Assembly: GCA_026874595.1 (NCBI GenBank)
Contig: CM049316.1
Span: 7,392,339-7,456,338 of the forward strand
Direction of reading: 5' to 3'
DNA: 64,000 bases
Source of the DNA: Sipunculus nudus
Taxonomy: Eukaryota; Annelida; Sipuncula; Golfingiida; Sipunculidae
In this document: piece after piece, positions 51,801 through 57,452 of the stretch
Layout: the number at the start of each line of letters is the position of its first letter
Position numbering within the stretch: the stretch's first letter is position 1
Made by a program: the position numbers and the translations under genes
Notes under the pieces: generated by a model
Told to the model about the DNA's origin: nothing
What the model saw: only the letters and a program-made list of their open reading frames with translations
The model's database searches: none

Positions 51801-52344
51801 ATACTTCTACAGGAGGCCTTCAGCCTATTAGCCTGTGCAGATTTTGTTCACACTTCCTTGCTACCTCTAATATTTTTTTCTCTCATACTTCTACAGGAGG
51901 CCTTCAGCCTATTAGCCTGTGCAGATTTTGTTCACACTTCCTTGCTACCTCTAATATTCTTTTCTCTCATACTTCTACAGGAGGCCTTCAGCCTATTAGC
52001 CTATGCAGATTTTGTTCACACTTCCTCGCTACCTCTAATATTCTTTTCTCTCATACTTCTACAGGAGGCCTTCAGCCTATTAGCCTGTGCAGATTTTGTT
52101 CACACTTCCTTGCTAACTCTAATATTCTTTTCTCTCATACTTCTACAGGAGGCCTTCAGCCTATTAGCCTATGCAGATTTTGTTCACACTTCCTTGCTAC
52201 CTCTAATATTCTTTTCTCTCATACTTCTACAGGAGGCCTTCAGCCTATTAGCCTATGCAGATCCATGGAACAGTCCAGTTGGTTACCAGCTTGATCCAGT
52301 ACAAAGGGAACCTGTCTGTGGTGCTCTTAATAGTGCCATATTAG
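667..52344 (+). CDS. RANBP9: RanBPM/RANBP9-10 orthologue, scaffold of the CTLH (GID) E3 ligase; 11 of probably 12 coding exons, 3' partial
   Basis: The exons join as 667-856, 26194-26305, 26781-26833, 27588-27755, 28099-28121, 28610-28711, 29980-30062, 30921-31033, 49508-50047, 50778-50932 and 52233-52344. This gives 1651 nt, 550 codons plus one base, with every junction GT-AG and phases matching. Domains in order: N-terminal segment (1-60), SPRY (about 60-220), LisH (about 245-270), CTLH (about 283-335), low-complexity linker (about 336-460), CRA (from about 465). Several blocks read almost like vertebrate RANBP9/10, for example [35 protein letters not shown] and [11 protein letters not shown]. 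In known biology this family scaffolds the CTLH/GID ubiquitin ligase through LisH-CTLH-CRA and recruits partners through SPRY. Unlike vertebrate RANBP9, the N-terminus lacks a long Pro/Gln-rich extension, so it is closer to RANBP10 in length. The terminal CRA exon was not found in the window. Confidence 0.95.
857..5058. other. Intron 1, first part: mostly non-repetitive
   Basis: No RANBP9 exon is present. A 23-bp poly-G tract lies at 1597-1619. Short degenerate direct repeats of 'tacctgg' type occur at about 2400-2500, and of 'gtcatgagcggacacct' type at about 2770-2960 and again near 3580. A promoter-like patch with two short open frames at 3038-3499 is described separately in the findings. 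Otherwise no gene or named repeat was recognised. Confidence 0.4.
5059..6900 (+). mobile_element. Family B element (AGCTCAGCTG...GGTCCCTTG), apparently full length, diverged
   Basis: The left end reads TTTTTAGCTCAGCTGACTAT and is followed by a short GTCCG/GTCTG-rich stretch. The right end reads CAGCTGAGTGCTGTGACCCA then TGGGTCCCTTG at about 6870-6900. The AGCTCAGCTG of the left end is inverted at the right end as CAGCTGAG. The same termini recur at 33856, 44100, 55525 and 60541. No coding capacity is seen, so it is non-autonomous. Ends are approximate to within about 5 bases. Confidence 0.65.
6901..7770. other. Intron 1 sequence without recognised features
   Basis: This is AT-rich unique-looking DNA between the family B element and the 30-bp minisatellite. 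No coding potential, RNA gene or repeat was recognised. Confidence 0.4.
7771..8655. repeat. 30-bp minisatellite (unit ATGGGATCTCCAGATAGTGC + AGTATGTAAC)
   Basis: A tandem array of roughly 29 units has a consensus ATGGGATCTCCAGATAGTGC followed by AGTATGTAAC. Units are best conserved at 8180-8640 and degenerate at the left edge (7771-8050). One interruption occurs at about 8428-8456. Because the period is a multiple of three, long open frames appear on both strands (for example 8093-8665 on the minus strand). Their peptides are pure 10-residue repeats and are not considered genes. Confidence 0.9.
8656..9719. other. Intron 1 sequence, no gene recognised
   Basis: This is mostly unique AT-rich DNA. 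A perfect 8-bp stem with a 7-nt loop occurs at about 9030-9052 (CCGTCTCT ... AGAGACGG). A related motif 'taccctagtag' is seen at about 9009 and 9631. Nothing coding was identified. Confidence 0.35.
9720..10436. mobile_element. Non-autonomous TIR transposon with TTAA target duplications
   Basis: A perfect 25-bp inverted repeat begins TAAATACTGTGGTTGCC at 9721-9745 and is mirrored at 10411-10435. TTAA is present at both ends (9720-9723 and 10433-10436), so the likely structure is TTAA target site duplication plus ATACTGTGG... TIRs. The 0.7-kb interior has no transposase. TTAA targeting recalls piggyBac-type elements, but the terminal CCC typical of piggyBac is missing. Superfamily assignment is therefore open; a TA target cannot be excluded. 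Confidence 0.75.
10437..13364. other. Intron 1 sequence between TIR element and inverted Helitron pair
   Basis: AT-rich sequence with no recognised exon or RNA gene and no clear repeat. The last 200 bases (13150-13360) are somewhat more GC-balanced but show no supported gene. Confidence 0.35.
13365..15107 (-). mobile_element. Helitron-like non-autonomous element, family A (copy 1)
   Basis: Read on the minus strand, the 5' end starts with TC (TCCGCCAAAACGAAG...) at 15107, right after an A. A terminal hairpin is formed by TCCGCCAAAAC/GTTTTGCGGAT. Then come a (CCG)n patch and a block (about 14900-15050) holding the conserved 'ggtcacatgtgaactgg' motif. Next are about five 280-bp tandem units, each carrying two copies of the palindrome AGGTGGCGCCACCT or near variants. 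The 3' end has an inverted subterminal TTTTGGCGGATAC, the hairpin GTAGTCG-CTTGT-CGACTAC, then 11 nt ending CTAG, followed by T. The 5'TC, 3' hairpin + CTRR and A/T target are Helitron hallmarks. No Rep/helicase is present. Confidence 0.8.
15108..15261. other. 154-bp spacer between the two inverted Helitron-like elements
   Basis: Unique AT-rich DNA separates the 5' ends of two head-to-head family A elements. It is the single-copy loop of a palindrome of about 3.3 kb. Confidence 0.7.
15262..16720 (+). mobile_element. Helitron-like non-autonomous element, family A (copy 2)
   Basis: The 5' TC is at 15262 after an A, with the same TCCGCCAAAAC hairpin, CCG repeat and 'ggtcacatgtgaactgg' block as copy 1. 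About four 280-bp tandem units follow, each with paired GGTGGCGCCACC palindromes. The 3' end has TTTTGGCGGATAC, the GTAGTCG/CGACTAC hairpin and TTAG|T at 16717-16720, so the terminal CTAG is mutated to TTAG. It is shorter than copy 1 by about one unit. Open frames inside it are by-products of the repeats. Confidence 0.8.
16721..18329. other. Intron 1 unique sequence
   Basis: No supported gene or repeat was seen. The segment starts very AT-rich (16721-16850) and is otherwise ordinary intronic sequence. Confidence 0.35.
18330..19084. repeat. Degenerate tandem repeat (~150/300 bp) with TCAAGGTCA motifs
   Basis: Repeated blocks combine 'tgaccttgacc', TCAAGGTCA, then AT-rich text and 'gttcttgga.gagttc'. 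Exact TCAAGGTCA occurs at 18356-18364, 18511-18519, 18816-18824 and 18959-18967, often facing a 'gaccttga' upstream so that an imperfect inverted repeat forms. The repeat resumes at 24109 after the LTR retrotransposon ('cagtgatcttgaaggtcaaa'), showing that the retroelement landed inside one unit. Confidence 0.65.
19085..19287 (-). repeat. 3' LTR of the Gypsy element
   Basis: A 203-bp LTR, TGTTGCGTG...CGTAACA on the plus strand. It pairs with 23906-24108 with five substitutions and no indels seen. Confidence 0.93.
19566..23623 (-). pseudogene. Gypsy gag-pol polyprotein, broken by three stops and one frameshift
   Basis: Gag starts at ATG 23623, followed by a capsid-like region with W..FK..W..Y. 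A zinc-knuckle block (CKFCGSIH ... [21 protein letters not shown] in sense, about 22835-22945) follows. The protease motif near 22609-22623 reads E-T-G-A instead of D-T/S-G-A, so the catalytic Asp is replaced. Reverse transcriptase runs to about 21500 with CIADD at the active site (21770-21778 = ADD). RNase H (ITDHKPL) lies near 21150. Integrase shows an HHCC zinc finger (about 20585-20710), SDNGPQF and the AAEAAVK catalytic Glu. Defects: TAG at 22004-22006, TAA at 21320-21322, TGA at 20582-20584, and a frameshift around 20531-20545 before integrase. The C-terminus is acidic and Thr/Lys-rich. It is not expected to be functional. Confidence 0.92.
23906..24108 (-). repeat. 5' LTR of the Gypsy element
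   Basis: A 203-bp LTR matching 19085-19287. It is followed on the right by the target duplication AAAAC (24109-24113), then the interrupted TCAAGGTCA-type repeat. Confidence 0.93.
24109..24528. other. End of interrupted tandem repeat, then unique sequence
   Basis: 24109-24190 is the continuation of the 18330-19084 repeat. The remainder shows no gene or repeat that could be named. Confidence 0.45.
24529..24866 (+). mobile_element. tRNA-derived SINE, copy 1 (diverged)
   Basis: The 5' end carries a tRNA-like head with a box A-like GGTGTAATGGTTAGG and a decayed box B (GGTTGTGGGATCATG). A body follows with 'gggtgcactct.tc.acccag.agtgaatgggtactgg', shared with the next element. The end matches 'gac.attaacc'. 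It is about 330 bp and non-coding. Confidence 0.7.
24881..25210 (+). mobile_element. tRNA-derived SINE, copy 2
   Basis: The head shows GGTGGCGTAATGGTTAGGGT with a good box A (TGGCGTAATGG) and the remnant of box B (GGTTGTGGATTTGCG). The same body motif (ACCCAGGAGTGAATGGGTAC) and 3' text as copy 1 follow. The two lie in the same orientation 14 bp apart. The shared central motif suggests one of the SINE superfamilies with a conserved central domain; the exact family is not assigned. Confidence 0.75.
25211..26193. other. End of intron 1
   Basis: AT-rich unique sequence ending in the acceptor TTATGTTTTGTAG at 26181-26193. No other feature was seen. Confidence 0.5.
26194..26305 (+). CDS. RANBP9: RANBP9 exon 2 (SPRY)
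   Basis: Encodes residues 64-101, [20 protein letters not shown] followed by [17 protein letters not shown], a highly conserved early SPRY strand region. Enters in phase 1 and leaves in phase 2 at GATGG|GTAAG. Confidence 0.95.
26781..26833 (+). CDS. RANBP9: RANBP9 exon 3 (SPRY)
   Basis: A 53-nt exon encoding [19 protein letters not shown], with acceptor TTGCGTACAG and donor CCAG|GTGAGT. The sequence is nearly identical to vertebrate RANBP9/10 in this stretch. Confidence 0.95.
27588..27755 (+). CDS. RANBP9: RANBP9 exon 4 (SPRY core)
   Basis: Encodes the SPRY core, from [20 protein letters not shown] through [20 protein letters not shown] to NLG. Acceptor AATCTTGCAG, donor TTTAG|GTGAGT. It includes the [11 protein letters not shown] loop typical of the RanBPM SPRY, part of the partner-binding surface in the family. 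Confidence 0.95.
28099..28121 (+). CDS. RANBP9: RANBP9 exon 5 (23-nt micro-exon)
   Basis: Only 23 nt, encoding the rest of a Gly codon plus IAFTDLP. It is required for continuity: it converts phase 1 to phase 0 and supplies the conserved GIAFTDLP strand. Acceptor TCTTTTATAG, donor CCG|GTAAGT. Confidence 0.92.
28610..28711 (+). CDS. RANBP9: RANBP9 exon 6 (end of SPRY)
   Basis: 34 codons, [20 protein letters not shown] followed by [14 protein letters not shown]. Enters and leaves in phase 0, donor AAG|GTAAAT. Closes the SPRY domain. Confidence 0.95.
28712..29979 (+). other. Intron 6, containing a Helitron-like fragment
   Basis: The 1.27-kb intron is mostly a 5'-truncated family A element (see 28900-29776). 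Its acceptor is CTTTTTTTTCAG at the 3' end. Confidence 0.8.
28900..29776 (+). mobile_element. Family A Helitron-like element, 5'-terminal hairpin missing
   Basis: Starts inside the 5' region ('gtttttgactgaagtctgctgccgcc' type) without the TCCGCCAAAA hairpin. It keeps the 'ggtcacatgtgaactgg' block, four GGTGGCGCCACC or GGTGGTGCCACC sites (about 29167-29630) and the 3' hairpin region TAGTCG-CTTGTTGACTA, ending CTAG at 29773-29776 followed by T. Confidence 0.7.
29980..30062 (+). CDS. RANBP9: RANBP9 exon 7 (SPRY-LisH linker)
   Basis: Encodes [20 protein letters not shown] then EWQTALHR. The EWR...RFP...GEWQT pattern matches the family. Ends in phase 2, CACAG|GTAAAC. Confidence 0.93.
30063..30920 (+). 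other. Intron 7
   Basis: 858 bp of AT-rich unique sequence. No feature other than splice sites was seen. Confidence 0.6.
30921..31033 (+). CDS. RANBP9: RANBP9 exon 8 (LisH)
   Basis: Encodes [20 protein letters not shown] followed by [17 protein letters not shown]. The LisH signature ([14 protein letters not shown]) is intact; in the family this motif mediates dimerisation. Donor CAGA|GTAAGA, phase 1. Confidence 0.95.
31185..31239 (+). mobile_element. 3'-end remnant of a family A Helitron-like element
   Basis: Only the last ~55 bp remain: a diverged subterminal region, hairpin TAGTTGCTTGTCAACT and the terminal CTAG at 31236-31239. It abuts the left end of a family B element at 31240. Confidence 0.55.
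31240..32290 (+). mobile_element. Family B element, 3'-truncated
   Basis: Left end TTAGCTCAGCTGACTATAAG with a (GTCCGTC)n stretch at about 31290-31325. Internal text shared with 55525-57452 and 60541-62442 includes the 'gcagggtcccactccaggtcactggaa' block and a 15-bp C tract at 32126-32140. Similarity fades after about 32290 and the GTCCCTTG terminus is absent here. A B-type 3' end at 43618-44012 could be its displaced end. Confidence 0.6.
32440..33530 (+). repeat. Second microsatellite/core repeat family (gtgcggcgtcgtgcgtc...)
   Basis: The left part has 'ggtgcggcgtcgtgcgtc' and related CGT-rich text (32480-32525). Degenerate tandem units follow with 'cttcttctc.gaaac....ggccaaa', 'cacagaaatgatcc' and 'gtttgttcgaatggtt', starting about 32680, 32992, 33170 and 33330. 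Non-coding. Confidence 0.5.
33531..33855. other. Intron 8 sequence, no feature recognised
   Basis: AT-rich spacer between two repeat families. Nothing coding. Confidence 0.4.
36348..37662. mobile_element. Transposon D, 1315-bp TIR element with TA target duplication (copy I)
   Basis: TIRs CTGTAGATTCAGA (36348 onward) and TCTGAATCTACAG (to 37662) are perfect over 13 bp and flanked by TA (36346-36347, 37663-37664). The paralogous sites at about 40325-40345 and 49210-49230 read GGTACTATCAAAATC with no insert, which defines the boundaries. The interior is unusually GC/CpG-rich for this window (about 36470-37160). It contains inverted 'ttcgtgg/ccacgaa' subterminal repeats and no recognisable transposase. 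TA target suggests a Tc1/mariner-like or MITE class. Confidence 0.85.
37975..40014 (+). repeat. Three tandem 680-bp units of the family B core
   Basis: Units of 680 bp begin near 37975, 38655 and 39335. The second and third look identical over their length, and the first differs at very few positions (for example aatttatc versus aatttata near 38062/38742). Copy II at 44100-49373 has a single unit here (48652 region). Confidence 0.88.
40486..41335. repeat. Intron 8 spacer with short direct repeats and degenerate family A cores
   Basis: 40680-40905 contains several copies of 'caggtcaagagttcactcagtgcagtagct'-type text. 41050-41325 holds degenerate GGTGGTGCCAC and GGTGGCGCCACC units (41055, 41183, 41300), probably older family A core units into which the next element inserted. 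Confidence 0.5.
41336..43344 (+). mobile_element. Helitron-like non-autonomous element, family A (copy 3, longest)
   Basis: 5' TCCGCCAAAATAGAGTTTTG at 41336 after an A, with the conserved hairpin. 'ggtcacatatgaactg' lies near 41460, followed by about 1.6 kb of tandem core with more than ten GGTGGCGCCACC or close variants. The 3' end has TTTTGGCGGATACACG, a weakened hairpin (GTAGTCGC...GACTAC) and CTAG at 43341-43344 followed by T. Cores are more diverged than in the 13365-16720 pair. No enzyme is encoded. Confidence 0.8.
43345..43617. other. Intron 8 spacer
   Basis: AT-rich spacer between a family A element and a B 3' fragment. No feature. Confidence 0.4.
43618..44012 (+). mobile_element. 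Family B 3'-end fragment
   Basis: Matches the last ~390 bp of the 55525-57452 and 60541-62442 elements: 'atgtcaacagtta', an exact TCAAGGTCA at 43967-43975 and the terminus CAGCTGAGCACAGTGACCCA. It may be the displaced right end of the element starting at 31240. Confidence 0.65.
44100..49373 (+). repeat. Large composite family B segment, copy II of the direct duplication
   Basis: Same order as copy I: B left end with (GTCTGTC/GTCCGTC)n at about 44150-44210, core units near 44268 and 44946, shared middle (45180-46590), transposon D, B terminus at about 48050, one 680-bp unit, and the second B terminus without D at about 49370. The left part differs from copy I by substitutions and indels (for example at 44349-44362). 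From D rightward the two copies are almost identical. Confidence 0.85.
46595..47909. mobile_element. Transposon D (copy II)
   Basis: Same length (1315 bp), TIRs (CTGTAGATTCAG) and TA flanks as 36348-37662. About three substitutions were spotted between the copies (near 46672, 46797 and 47086). It was present before the 10.25-kb duplication. Confidence 0.85.
49508..50047 (+). CDS. RANBP9: RANBP9 exon 9 (CTLH and Ser/Pro/Asn-rich linker)
   Basis: Begins [20 protein letters not shown] and continues through [20 protein letters not shown] to [12 protein letters not shown], the CTLH motif. About 130 variable residues follow, rich in Ser, Pro, Asn and His, with repeated RSPKS/NRSPL-type motifs and a [10 protein letters not shown] acidic patch, before DMG. 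Acceptor AATTCCAG at 49500-49507, donor ATGG|GTAAGT, phase 1 in and out. Confidence 0.95.
50048..50777 (+). other. Intron 9
   Basis: 730 bp of AT-rich sequence. No conserved coding block; ends in acceptor TGATGTTAG, whose polypyrimidine tract is poor. Confidence 0.6.
50778..50932 (+). CDS. RANBP9: RANBP9 exon 10 (start of CRA)
   Basis: Joined to exon 9 it gives [20 protein letters not shown] and then [20 protein letters not shown], matching the vertebrate LRRQLCGGSQAAIE...[14 protein letters not shown] block. Ends [10 protein letters not shown] in phase 0 at CAG|GTAATT. CRA completes the LisH-CTLH-CRA scaffold. Confidence 0.95.
50933..51592 (+). other. Intron 10, unique part
   Basis: 660 bp AT-rich intronic sequence before the tandem acceptor array. 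No other feature. Confidence 0.55.
51593..52262 (+). repeat. Tandem 84-bp array of the exon 11 splice acceptor plus exon start
   Basis: Seven full 84-bp units precede exon 11, with GAGGCCTTC starting at 51645, 51729, 51813, 51897, 51981, 52065 and 52149; exon 11 itself starts at 52233. Each unit has 30 nt equal or nearly equal to the start of exon 11 plus 54 nt of intron, including a branch-point-like CTCTAAT, a pyrimidine tract and CTACAG. A diverged half unit (51593-51644) supplies the first acceptor. The whole array is open in the exon 11 frame and encodes repeats of [20 protein letters not shown] plus FFSLILLQ. Confidence 0.95.
52233..52344 (+). CDS. RANBP9: RANBP9 exon 11 (CRA), last exon found in the window
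   Basis: Encodes [20 protein letters not shown] followed by [17 protein letters not shown], nearly identical to vertebrate RANBP9/10. Donor TTAG|GTAAGT, phase 1. The acceptor is the last of eight tandem copies; using it gives the conserved protein without inserts, so it is taken as the principal start. Confidence 0.93.
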
Positions 52345-53490
52345 GTAAGTAAACTCCAAACAGTGTTAGATTAGGTTAGTTTACTGTTAACAGTTCCATA
52401 TAAGATAAATAAACACCTCTCTGGTGCTATTGTTACCCTTGATTAAGGTTGATCTTTGTGGGGACTATTTGTAGATATGAGATTGATGTAGGGGATAAAT
52501 ATATAAAATGACCAATATTATAGTGAATTAATTAATGTGACAATTAATACTGAGAGTGTTTTGATTTCATTCAGATTAAGTTTCTGGTTTGTTTAGTTTA
52601 AAATTTTAGTGATTTCTCAAATTAACTTTCATGGCCATATGTGAAAAAAATCACATGCCTGTGCATGCTGGAAGCTCAGTATAAAAAAGCATTCAGGCTC
52701 CAGTTAATTAATTTTACACAGAGTATCCTAAGTGAAGTTTCAACCTTAGCAAGGGAGAATCAACTGTGCCCTTGATAATGAAATGAAAAAGGATCTTTAA
52801 CAGGTCACCTGTACGGTACCTATAGTCAAACCCTGTACTGCTGCTTTTGTGGGCACACATGCTTCTCACTGATCCACGGTGCTAACTGAAGAAACCTCTA
52901 ATTTTGTTAAATTTAATTGGTGAGTGATAATAAGGGATGGAAAATCTGTTATATAGCTCAGCTCACTACAATCAGCTTAGCAACAGTAATGACTTTACGT
53001 ATGTCAGGTCTATTTATACTTCAGATAGGTGTGTTTATATACCATTCAAACAGAGGATTTCAAAGTTGATATGCTGAAATATATGTATAAGCTCGTCTAC
53101 CTGACCTGAAACTAGGTATTTCAGTTATACATTGAAAACCTGTTGATACACTTTAAGGCAGACTCGTGTCATAGCTTTTGGTGCTTACAGGTTCTTCAAT
53201 CCAATGCCTATGTACATGTTGGTAATAAGATCAGTATTATGTAATGTTTAGATATGTCAGACCAGAGCATAATGTATTTTGTCAGAACAGTTGAAAAGAT
53301 ATACATATATTATAACCATTAAAGTAAGAAATTTCTTCTTTTCATATTCTAGGATTTATGCAATTACTTATTCAATTAGAGAACTGCTGCAGAGCCCCAT
53401 GACCCATGGTTACCTTAATGTCCCCCCTTCCTCGGAATGGGGGACAATGATTTGGCTTTGTCTGTCTGTCCCTCTGTCTGTCCATCAGGT
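52345..53490 (+). other. Intron 11, first part
   Basis: AT-rich sequence. 52960-53425 resembles a decayed family B copy ('atagctcagctcactacaatcagcttagc' at the left, 'ctgcagagccccatgacccatggttacc' at the right). No exon was recognised. Confidence 0.45.
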
Positions 53491-53777
53491 TTTTAGCCCA
53501 GCTGACTATAAGTCATCTGAGCTATAGACGTGGTCCTTTGTCCGTCGGCTGTCCATCCGTCGGTCCGTTAAACTGGCATGTTTTGAAGCCGTTGGACCTA
53601 TGAATCTGAAATTCGGCATACCTCTAGATGTCCCCAACATCTCCTACCATACCAAAAATTGGATCACTAGAACTTGGTTCCTTCGAATTATTAAGGAAAA
53701 ACCTCTGTTTTCCATTAAAAACCCATTGTTACACTTCAAGACTGCCTAATATCAAAACCACTGACCTGATATTGATC
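53491..53777 (+). mobile_element. Family B element, left part (outermost of a nest)
   Basis: Left end TTTTAGCCCAGCTGACTATA with a short GTCCGTC-rich tract, then the B core up to 'gatattgatcat'. The matching continuation appears at 59123 ('attaattcctctatatatttcctgtgtacat'), so the text between is a later insertion. Confidence 0.6.
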
Positions 53778-55524
53778 ATTTTTAGCTCAGCTGACTGAAA
53801 GTCATCTGAGCTATAGCGATCACTCTTTGTCCGTCGTCCGTCTGTCCATCTGTCCGTCTGTCCGTCCGTTAACCAGGCACAAATCGTAACCGCTGGACCT
53901 AGAACCTTGTAACTTGGGATTCTGAGAGGTCCATAAAAAATCTCCTTGGAAACCAGAAATTAGGTCTCTGTTACCCATATCCTTCGAGCTATGTAGCCCC
54001 AAAGTACCCCCCAGAAAAGTCAAAAATTTCATACAAAAACTTCAATATCTCATTAACTACTTGACTGATGGTCATGATTTTTGGCATACATATTGATCAT
54101 GAGATGTTACATCACTTCCTGCAGACTGGTGGCGCCACCTGTATTTTTCGATTTTTTACTAATTTTTTTCTCTATTTTTGAGACCTTTAAAAATGTGAAC
54201 ATCTGTTAACAAGGCACAAATCATAAAGACTGGACTTAAAATCTTAATTCTTGACACACTGAGAGGTCCATGAAAAATCTCCTTGGAAACCAGAAATTAG
54301 GTCTCTGTTACCCATATCCTTTGAGCTATCGGGCCCCAAAGTACCCCCCAGAATAGTAAAAAATTTCATACAAAAACTTCAATATCTCAATAACTACATC
54401 ACTGATGGTCTTCATTTTTGGCATACATATTGATCATGAGATGTTCGATCAGTTCCTGCAGACTGGTGGCGCCACCTGTACTGTTTGATTTTTTACGATT
54501 TTTTCCTCTATTTTTGAGACCTTTGAGGATGCTGTCATCTGTTAGCGTGGCACAAATCATAACGACTGGACCTAGAATCTTCATTTTCGACACACTGAGA
54601 GACCTATGAAAAGTCTCCATGGAAACCAGAAATTAGGTCTCTGTTACCCATATCCTTCGAGCTATGGGGCCCAAAATTACCCCCCAGAATAGTCAAAAAT
54701 TTCATACAAAAACTTCAATATCTCATTAACTACATCACTGATGGTCATGATTTTCGACATACATATTGATCATGAGATGTTTCATCAGTTTGTGCAGACT
54801 GGTGGCGCCACCTGTATTTTTCAATGTTCACGAATTGTTTTCTCCATTTTTGAGACCTTTAAGGATGTAGTTATCTGTCAACAGGGTACAAATCGTAACG
54901 ACTGGACCTAGAATCTTCGTTCTTGACACACAGGGAGACCCATGATAAGTCTCAATGGAAACCTGAAATTTGGTCTCTGTTACCCATATCCTTTGAGCTA
55001 TGGCACTCCAAAGTACAGCTCAGAATAATGGAAAATTTGATACAAAAGCTAAAGTATCTGAACAAGTAATGCAGAGATAACCATAATTGTTTGCATGGAT
55101 ATTGATCATGGAGTGTTTCATAAGTTTCTGCAGACTGGTGGCACCACCTGTATTTGTTCGTTTTTTTTACGAAATTTTTCTGTATTTTTGAGACCTTTAA
55201 AGATATGAACATCTGTTAACAGGGCACAAATCATAAAAACTGGACCAAGAATCTTCATTCTTGACACACAGGGAGACCCATGAAAAGTCTCCATGGAAAC
55301 TTGAAATTAGGTCTCTGTTACCCATATTCTTTAAGCTGTATGGGTCCAAAATACCCCCCCCCCCCCCATGAATAATGGAAAATAAGATACAAAAACTGCA
55401 GTATTTCAATAACTACAACACTGATGGTCATGATTTTCGGCATACATATTGATCATGAGCTGTTCCATCAGTTTCTGCAGACTGGGTGTGCCACCTCTAT
55501 TTTTTTTTCAAATTTTTACGAATT

Positions 55525-56417
55525 TTTTAGCTCAGCTGACTATAAGTCATCTGAGCTATAGTCGTGGTCCATTGTCCGTCGTCCGTCCGTCTGTCCGTCC
55601 GTCCGTCCGTCCGTCCGTCCGTAGATGTGGCACATTTTGAAACCGTAAGACTTAGGAATCCAAAATTCAGCATAATGTTAGATGTCCCCAAGATCTCCTA
55701 CCAAGCCGAAAACTGGGTCTTTGCGACTTCGTTCCTTTGAGAAATTAAGGAAAAACCTCAAATTTTTATTAAAAACCTATTTTCACTCTTCAGGACTGCC
55801 TAATATCAAAACCACTCATCTGTTTTTTCTCATATTTACCATAAATATTTTTCTATATAGTTCCTATGTACATGCCAGAAATTAAGTCTGTTAAGTATAA
55901 ATTCTTTAAGTTATGGGCCCGAACATAATAGACTTTGTAAAAAATCAGGAAAAATATTTACTCACTTAACATGAAAAATTTTGAAACTAGAGTCTATTTT
56001 CCCAAGTATATAACTATGTTTAATTAAGATTTAATTGTTTACCCAAAATTAGATCTGAATTTTGTAAATTTTTTAAGTTATTAGCATAAAAGTAAAATCA
56101 GTACCTTAAATTTAGCCCAACTTTGACCATGGCACGTTTTTCTCCTGTATGTACCATTGATTTAATTTTCACAGCATGTAAACATAAATATTTAATTTGT
56201 TTAAATCTGAAATTTGAAAATAAAAGCTTTTAAATTAAGCTAGTTATTGATTTTTTTTCTTGAGGCTCTACTTTAGTCATTTGCTTTGATAACAGATTAC
56301 AGATGCAGGGTCCCACTCCAGGTCACTGGAAGTCAGGCTATGCAAAGGTTTCTGATTTGTTACAGTCACTGGGGGAGACCCCCTGCTGTGACAGGTGTAC
56401 AGTTAATATAACCACCC

Positions 56418-56449
<32 letters not shown>

Positions 56450-57452
56450 CCCGGCAAACCCAACTCAGTAAGTGTAATGCAGTAATTGTTATTGTTTTCA
56501 CTGTATTTCCTTAATTGTAACACTGTTTCCACTCCAATATACAAAAACTTTCCTTAAAAAAGTAATTCAAGTGTAATCCAGAAGATGCCATGTTGTGTTA
56601 ATGTAGCATTTTTAAAGAAATTAATTTTCTTTTAAATGATTTTAACAGATATAATTGAACCCATCAGTATGCTTAAATTTATAAAATATGAAGCACATTT
56701 TGGATAAATAAAGACACCGTTGAAAATTGTGAAATCTAAATCAAGTATTATTTTTAGATATTTATTGTTTTGCAGATTTAAAAGATATATTTTTGTGGTA
56801 AAAAATAAATTAACATTTGTATGCATGGTGTGGTGTTATATGACAAGATTGAGATTTATGATGATGCAATTGAGAATTATGAATCAACTTTTATATTCAG
56901 TTGTATCTGTTTTATTGGAAATGTATAGAAATATAAACTTAAATTAAAAAAAAATTGATGTGATAAAAAAATTAGGATTTAATACAAACATTTGTTCATT
57001 ATTTTCCTGCCACAGCAGAATTTGAGATCAGGCTTTGTTTGCCCTGTTTTATGTTGTTAATTAGTTATATTTCATCTGTATACATTTAATAAAAAAATAC
57101 ATATATATTTAATAATATATATTATACAAAAAAATAGATTCAATTAAACAAATTTGTAAACTACTGAAATGTCAACAGTTAATCAAAAAGCCAACTGATG
57201 ATCATGGTAATAGTACAGATCATTTGTTCACAAACTGCTTACATGCTTCAGTTTCAACATTAGGAAACACATGGTCAGGTCACAAAATATTATTTGCAAC
57301 AATTTCTTGCTCATCAATACAAACCAATCATATAAACCAACCATGGCCTTTATTACCTCTTCCTCTTACACGTGATCTCCATTTGATATTATTTTAGATT
57401 TTTACCTTCAAGGTCAACTTCAGCTGAGCACAGTGACCCATAGGTCCCTTGT
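55525..57452 (+). mobile_element. Family B element, full length, inserted within C
   Basis: TTTTTTAGCTCAGCTGACTA start, (GTCC)n at about 55575-55620, a 28-bp C tract at 56425-56452, an exact TCAAGGTCA at 57408-57416, and terminus CAGCTGAGCACAGTGACCCA then TAGGTCCCTTGTTT. Closely similar to 60541-62442. It splits a C core between 55520 and 57456. Confidence 0.8.

Noticed and set aside
51636-52352. 238-codon plus-strand frame read as an independent gene
   Set aside because: It is the exon 11 acceptor array plus exon 11 of RANBP9; the 84-bp period keeps it open. Treated as a splice-site array instead.
55360-55368. C tracts and (GTCC)n stretches as candidate regulatory or coding low-complexity regions
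   Set aside because: They sit at homologous positions in repeated elements and are best explained as microsatellites belonging to those elements.
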